Part shown: piece by piece, positions 15,587 through 17,678 of the stretch | Layout: each line of letters starts with the position of its first letter | How positions within the stretch are numbered: position 1 is the first letter of the stretch | From: Verrucomicrobiota bacterium | Lineage (GTDB): Bacteria; Verrucomicrobiota; Kiritimatiellia; Kiritimatiellales; Tichowtungiaceae | Direction of reading: 5' to 3' | NCBI GenBank assembly: GCA_020853375.1 | Contig: JADYZA010000093.1 | Span: 1 to 17,678, forward strand | Length of the DNA: 17,678 nt | The notes under the pieces: model-generated | What the model was told of the DNA's origin: nothing | Databases searched by the model: none | Seen by the model: only the letters and a program-made list of their open reading frames with translations | Translations under genes and position numbers: made by a program

Positions 15587-16699
15587 ATGAAAAAATACCA
15601 ACCTGTCCACATACTTATCCGCAGCGCCGGAAACGCCGCCGACATCCGTTATTTGTGCGGCACGGAACCTCCTGAAACCGCGGTTCTTATCCAAACAGGC
15701 CTCCGTGGAACACTCATCGTTTCCGAAATGGAATACAACCGCCTGCGCCGAACCGTCAAACGAGGCATCACCGTTTTGCATCCGGCGCTGATCGGCTCCT
15801 CATGGAAAAACGGCGCCGCCGACTGGATAAAAAAATGCACAGACGAAAAAAAACTGACCGTCGGAGCCGACTTTCCGCTCGGCCTTGCTGAAAAACTGCG
15901 GCTGGCCGGATTCAAAAGTAAAATCTCAGAAGAAGCAGTCTGTCCGCAGCGGGAAATAAAAACAGCGGATGAGATTTCTGCTGTTAAAAACACCCAGCAC
16001 GCCGCCGTTGCCGCCATGAACGCCGCGATTAAACAGATCGCCTCGGCGCAAATCGGCAAAGACGGACTGTTGCGTTGCGGAAAAACGGTTCTCACATCCG
16101 AAATGGTCCGCGCTACGATTTGTCACACCCTGCTCGACCACGATTGTGTCGCCGCCGAAACCATCGTTGCCTGCGGCCCGCACTCCGCCGATCCGCACGA
16201 ACGGGGAACCGGCCCGCTCCGCGCCGGACAACCCATCGTCCTCGATATTTTTCCAAGGTCTGGAATTACGGGCTACTGGGGCGACCTCACCCGCACCGTT
16301 TGCCGCGGACCCGCGCCGGCGGAACTGAAAAAAATGTACAACGCCGTCAAAGCCGCGCAGGCCGCCGCGCTTAAAGAAGTGAAAGCTGGCGCCTGGGCCG
16401 ACGACGTTCACGCCGCCGCCGCTGGAGAACTGGATCGGCGCGGATTCAAAACCGGCGCAGTGAGCGGTGTGCCGCAAGGATTTATCCACGGAACCGGCCA
16501 CGGCGTCGGACTCGAAATCCACGAAGCGCCGCGCGTTTCATCGGCCAACCGCCAAAAACTGCGCGCCGGAATGATCATCACCATCGAACCCGGCCTCTAC
16601 TATCCGCAGCTCGGCGGCATCCGCATCGAAGACACCATCGCCGTCACCAAAGACGGTTATGAAATTCTCGCCCCTTGCCCGAAAAAACTGGAAATCTGA
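15587..16699 (+). CDS. M24-family metallopeptidase (Xaa-Pro aminopeptidase-like)
   Basis: M24 (pita-bread fold) enzymes such as aminopeptidase P and prolidase remove residues next to proline, using two metal ions. The 370-residue product has an N-terminal creatinase-like domain (about 1-130) and a C-terminal catalytic domain with all five ligands: Asp220 (VLDIFP), Asp233 (WGDLTRT), His305 (HGTGHGVGLEIHE), Glu334 (TIEPGLYY) and Glu348 (RIEDT). There is no signal peptide, so it should act in the cytoplasm on small peptides. It is transcribed divergently from dnaA. The ATG at 15587 fits the start of the N-terminal domain, with only a weak CAGAAG upstream. The first codons carry DnaA-box-like sequences. 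The choice between aminopeptidase P and prolidase cannot be made from the sequence alone. Confidence 0.93.
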   Translation: MKKYQPVHILIRSAGNAADIRYLCGTEPPETAVLIQTGLRGTLIVSEMEYNRLRRTVKRGITVLHPALIGSSWKNGAADWIKKCTDEKKLTVGADFPLGLAEKLRLAGFKSKISEEAVCPQREIKTADEISAVKNTQHAAVAAMNAAIKQIASAQIGKDGLLRCGKTVLTSEMVRATICHTLLDHDCVAAETIVACGPHSADPHERGTGPLRAGQPIVLDIFPRSGITGYWGDLTRTVCRGPAPAELKKMYNAVKAAQAAALKEVKAGAWADDVHAAAAGELDRRGFKTGAVSGVPQGFIHGTGHGVGLEIHEAPRVSSANRQKLRAGMIITIEPGLYYPQLGGIRIEDTIAVTKDGYEILAPCPKKLEI

Positions 16700-16700
16700 A

Positions 16701-16773
16701 GGTGGAGCGCGATCGCCGAGCGCGCTTCGTTTATCTGCCGAAGGGGAAACGTGCTCGGCGATCACGTTCCACC
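16701..16773. repeat. 73-bp palindromic element with 24-bp stem, between convergent genes
   Basis: The left arm 16701-16724 begins GGTGGAGCGCGATCGCC and the right arm 16750-16773 ends GATCACGTTCCACC. They pair over 24 positions with 21 Watson-Crick pairs, two G-T pairs and one mismatch. The loop contains a nested CTTCG/CGAAG hairpin (16725-16729 with 16739-16743). It sits one base after the M24 stop and 13 bp before the 3' end of the PIN-toxin gene, so it could act as a bidirectional terminator, but there is no T-tract. The design, a long stem with transition-only differences, resembles a dispersed repeat family. Confidence 0.75.
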
Positions 16774-16786
16774 GAACTTCCCAATA

Positions 16787-17173
16787 TCAGGAAACGCGTG
16801 CGAGCTGCGGAAGCAGATCGAAATGTTTATCCCGAGAACAGAGAATCAGATCATGCTGAACCGCCAGCGCGGCAATCCAGATATCGTTGGTAGGGATTGG
16901 TTTCCCTAGCAGCCGGAGCTGGGCGAATACATTGGCAAATTGATGCGTTGTGTTTTCATCCGGATAAAGCACCTCCACCCGGCTGGAGTTGAGAAAGAGC
17001 GTTAGCGATTTTTCGTTTTTGCGGGCTTTTGTTCCGCAAAGGAATCCGGCGCGCAGCTCGGCCAATACCGCAAACGGAAGAAAAATTTTGCGCGCCTGCT
17101 GAATGATGCGCACAGCCTGCTCGTCACCCTTGCAAAAGGCGGAGTAAAAATTGGTATCCAGCAGAACGTTCAT
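16787..17173 (-). CDS. vapC: PIN-domain toxin ribonuclease (VapC-like)
   Basis: VapC-type PIN toxins are Mg2+-dependent RNases, often cutting tRNA or rRNA, that are blocked by a cognate antitoxin. The 128-residue product has the four acidic PIN residues: Asp6 (LLDTN), Glu39 (LAELRAG), Asp97 (TNDIWIAA) and Asp115 (SRDKHFD). Length is normal. The ATG at 17173 overlaps the antitoxin stop as ATGA and has GAGGG about nine bases upstream; a GTG at 17179 would add two residues. It is the second gene of the toxin-antitoxin operon, the usual order. The target RNA cannot be told from the sequence. Confidence 0.93.
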   Translation of the reverse strand: MNVLLDTNFYSAFCKGDEQAVRIIQQARKIFLPFAVLAELRAGFLCGTKARKNEKSLTLFLNSSRVEVLYPDENTTHQFANVFAQLRLLGKPIPTNDIWIAALAVQHDLILCSRDKHFDLLPQLARVS

Positions 17174-17430
17174 TTCCACAGACCCTCATCGACCTGCTCA
17201 AATGCGCTCATGGCTTGATCGAACGCCTTATCCTCCACCCACGACCCGGCCAGCGCATCCAAATCATGGAAAACCAACGGCGAATCTTTTGCTCCAGCGG
17301 CATGAGTCAAAGCATCCAGCACCGCGTAATTCAGACTGCACCCCTCCTTCACCGCCAGCTCACGTAGCTTGGCATCCACCTCTTCCGGAACCTGCCGGAT
17401 TGTGTACTGAATGTTTGGCTTCTTTTTCAT
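17170..17430 (-). CDS. Ribbon-helix-helix antitoxin partner of the PIN toxin
   Basis: The 86-residue product has a ribbon-helix-helix-like N-terminus (IQYTIRQVPEEVDAKLRE, then LNYAVLDALTHA at about 33-44) that should bind its own operator as a dimer. Its C-terminal tail (HDLDALAGSWVEDKAFDQ to DEGLWK) is of the kind that wraps the PIN active site. This is the Arc/FitA-type rather than the AbrB-type antitoxin. AAGGTG lies five bases before the ATG at 17430. The stop overlaps the toxin start by four bases. A TTAAATTAA palindrome just upstream (about 17440-17448) could be part of the operator. Confidence 0.88.
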   Translation of the reverse strand: MKKKPNIQYTIRQVPEEVDAKLRELAVKEGCSLNYAVLDALTHAAGAKDSPLVFHDLDALAGSWVEDKAFDQAMSAFEQVDEGLWK

Positions 17431-17470
17431 GCAGGCACCTTAATTTAAATGTGCAGGCGGTGTCTATTGG

Positions 17471-17525
17471 AAAGTAGAACGAGCGGGATGCTCGTTTCAA
17501 GCAAGCGAGACGCTTACTCTACTTT
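17471..17525. repeat. REP-like palindromic element with two hairpins inside an outer stem
   Basis: An outer AAAGTAGA (17471-17478) pairs with TCTACTTT (17518-17525). Inside are two hairpins: ACGAGC-GGGAT-GCTCGT (17479-17495) and AAGCG-AGA-CGCTT (17503-17515). The whole forms a three-way-junction-like fold, typical of short dispersed palindromic repeats mobilised by RAYT-type transposases. No transposase gene is present. It lies 40 bp upstream of the antitoxin start, so it may also affect that promoter. Confidence 0.7.
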
Positions 17526-17639
17526 GATTTGGATCCGGATTGCCTTCCCCGAAACGCCGCATTAGTTTCACTGCGATGTGAATCGAACTCGTAAAAAACC
17601 GAAGTAAGGCTAATAACACGGTTAGAAAGTGGAGTCATT

Positions 17640-17678
17640 ATGGTATCGCCTCGATTAATTGCAAAAATTGAATCGGAA
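17640..17678 (+). CDS. Start of an unidentified gene, cut by the window end
   Basis: An ATG at 17640 opens a frame of 13 codons to the end of the window, reading MVSPRLIAKIESE. It is preceded by GTGGAG (GGAG at 17631-17634) with five bases of spacing, a good Shine-Dalgarno sequence, which is the main reason to call it. Too little is visible to name a family. The 114 bp between the REP-like element and this start would hold its promoter. Confidence 0.5.
   Translation, partial: MVSPRLIAKIESE

Noticed and set aside
16675..16893. A 72-codon + strand open frame after the M24 gene
   Set aside because: It runs through the 73-bp palindrome and into the opposite-strand toxin gene, and has no ribosome-binding site or recognisable product.

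Overview
The window looks like chromosomal DNA of a Gram-negative-type bacterium of the PVC group. A member of Kiritimatiellota or a related Verrucomicrobiota-like lineage is my best guess. The hints are a roughly 1000-residue SecA with a long insertion after its first DEAD motif, a small protein carrying a GVGFD/DGQIR/GSGETH signature that I associate from memory with PVC genomes, and palindromic intergenic elements like those I recall from Kiritimatiellota. None of this could be checked by a search, so the assignment is an inference.

Layout from left to right. A Fic-domain protein whose start lies before the window (1-924, +) is followed by secA (1027-4038, +) and a ZIP-family metal transporter (4156-4974, +). 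Next comes a tight three-gene + strand cluster: a small exported protein built of 19-residue tandem repeats (5047-5475), a PD-(D/E)XK nuclease-like protein whose GTG start overlaps the previous stop (5472-6407), and an RNase J-like beta-CASP metallo-beta-lactamase-fold protein (6422-7672). This cluster is the best candidate here for an undescribed system. Converging on it, on the - strand, are a SWIM/SNF2 helicase-like ATPase (7697-10888), a GT4 glycosyltransferase (11002-12207) and a conserved 83-residue protein (12220-12471). Between the ATPase and glycosyltransferase genes lie three TTCCR-N5-YGGAA inverted repeats spaced exactly 31 bp apart.

A tRNA-Gln(CTG) gene (+) abuts the 3' end of dnaN. 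dnaN and dnaA lie together on the - strand. The AT-rich gap between them holds a perfect DnaA box, and variant boxes lie upstream of dnaA, so this is probably the chromosomal origin region. An M24 metallopeptidase diverges from dnaA. After it comes a type II toxin-antitoxin pair (ribbon-helix-helix antitoxin and PIN toxin, - strand) bracketed by two structured palindromic repeats at 16701-16773 and 17471-17525. The window ends 13 codons into another gene (17640 onwards, +).

Most of the window is housekeeping: protein export, replication initiation and clamp, tRNA, and peptide turnover. The accessory material is the Fic protein, the exported-repeat/nuclease/beta-CASP cluster, the toxin-antitoxin cassette and the palindromic repeats.
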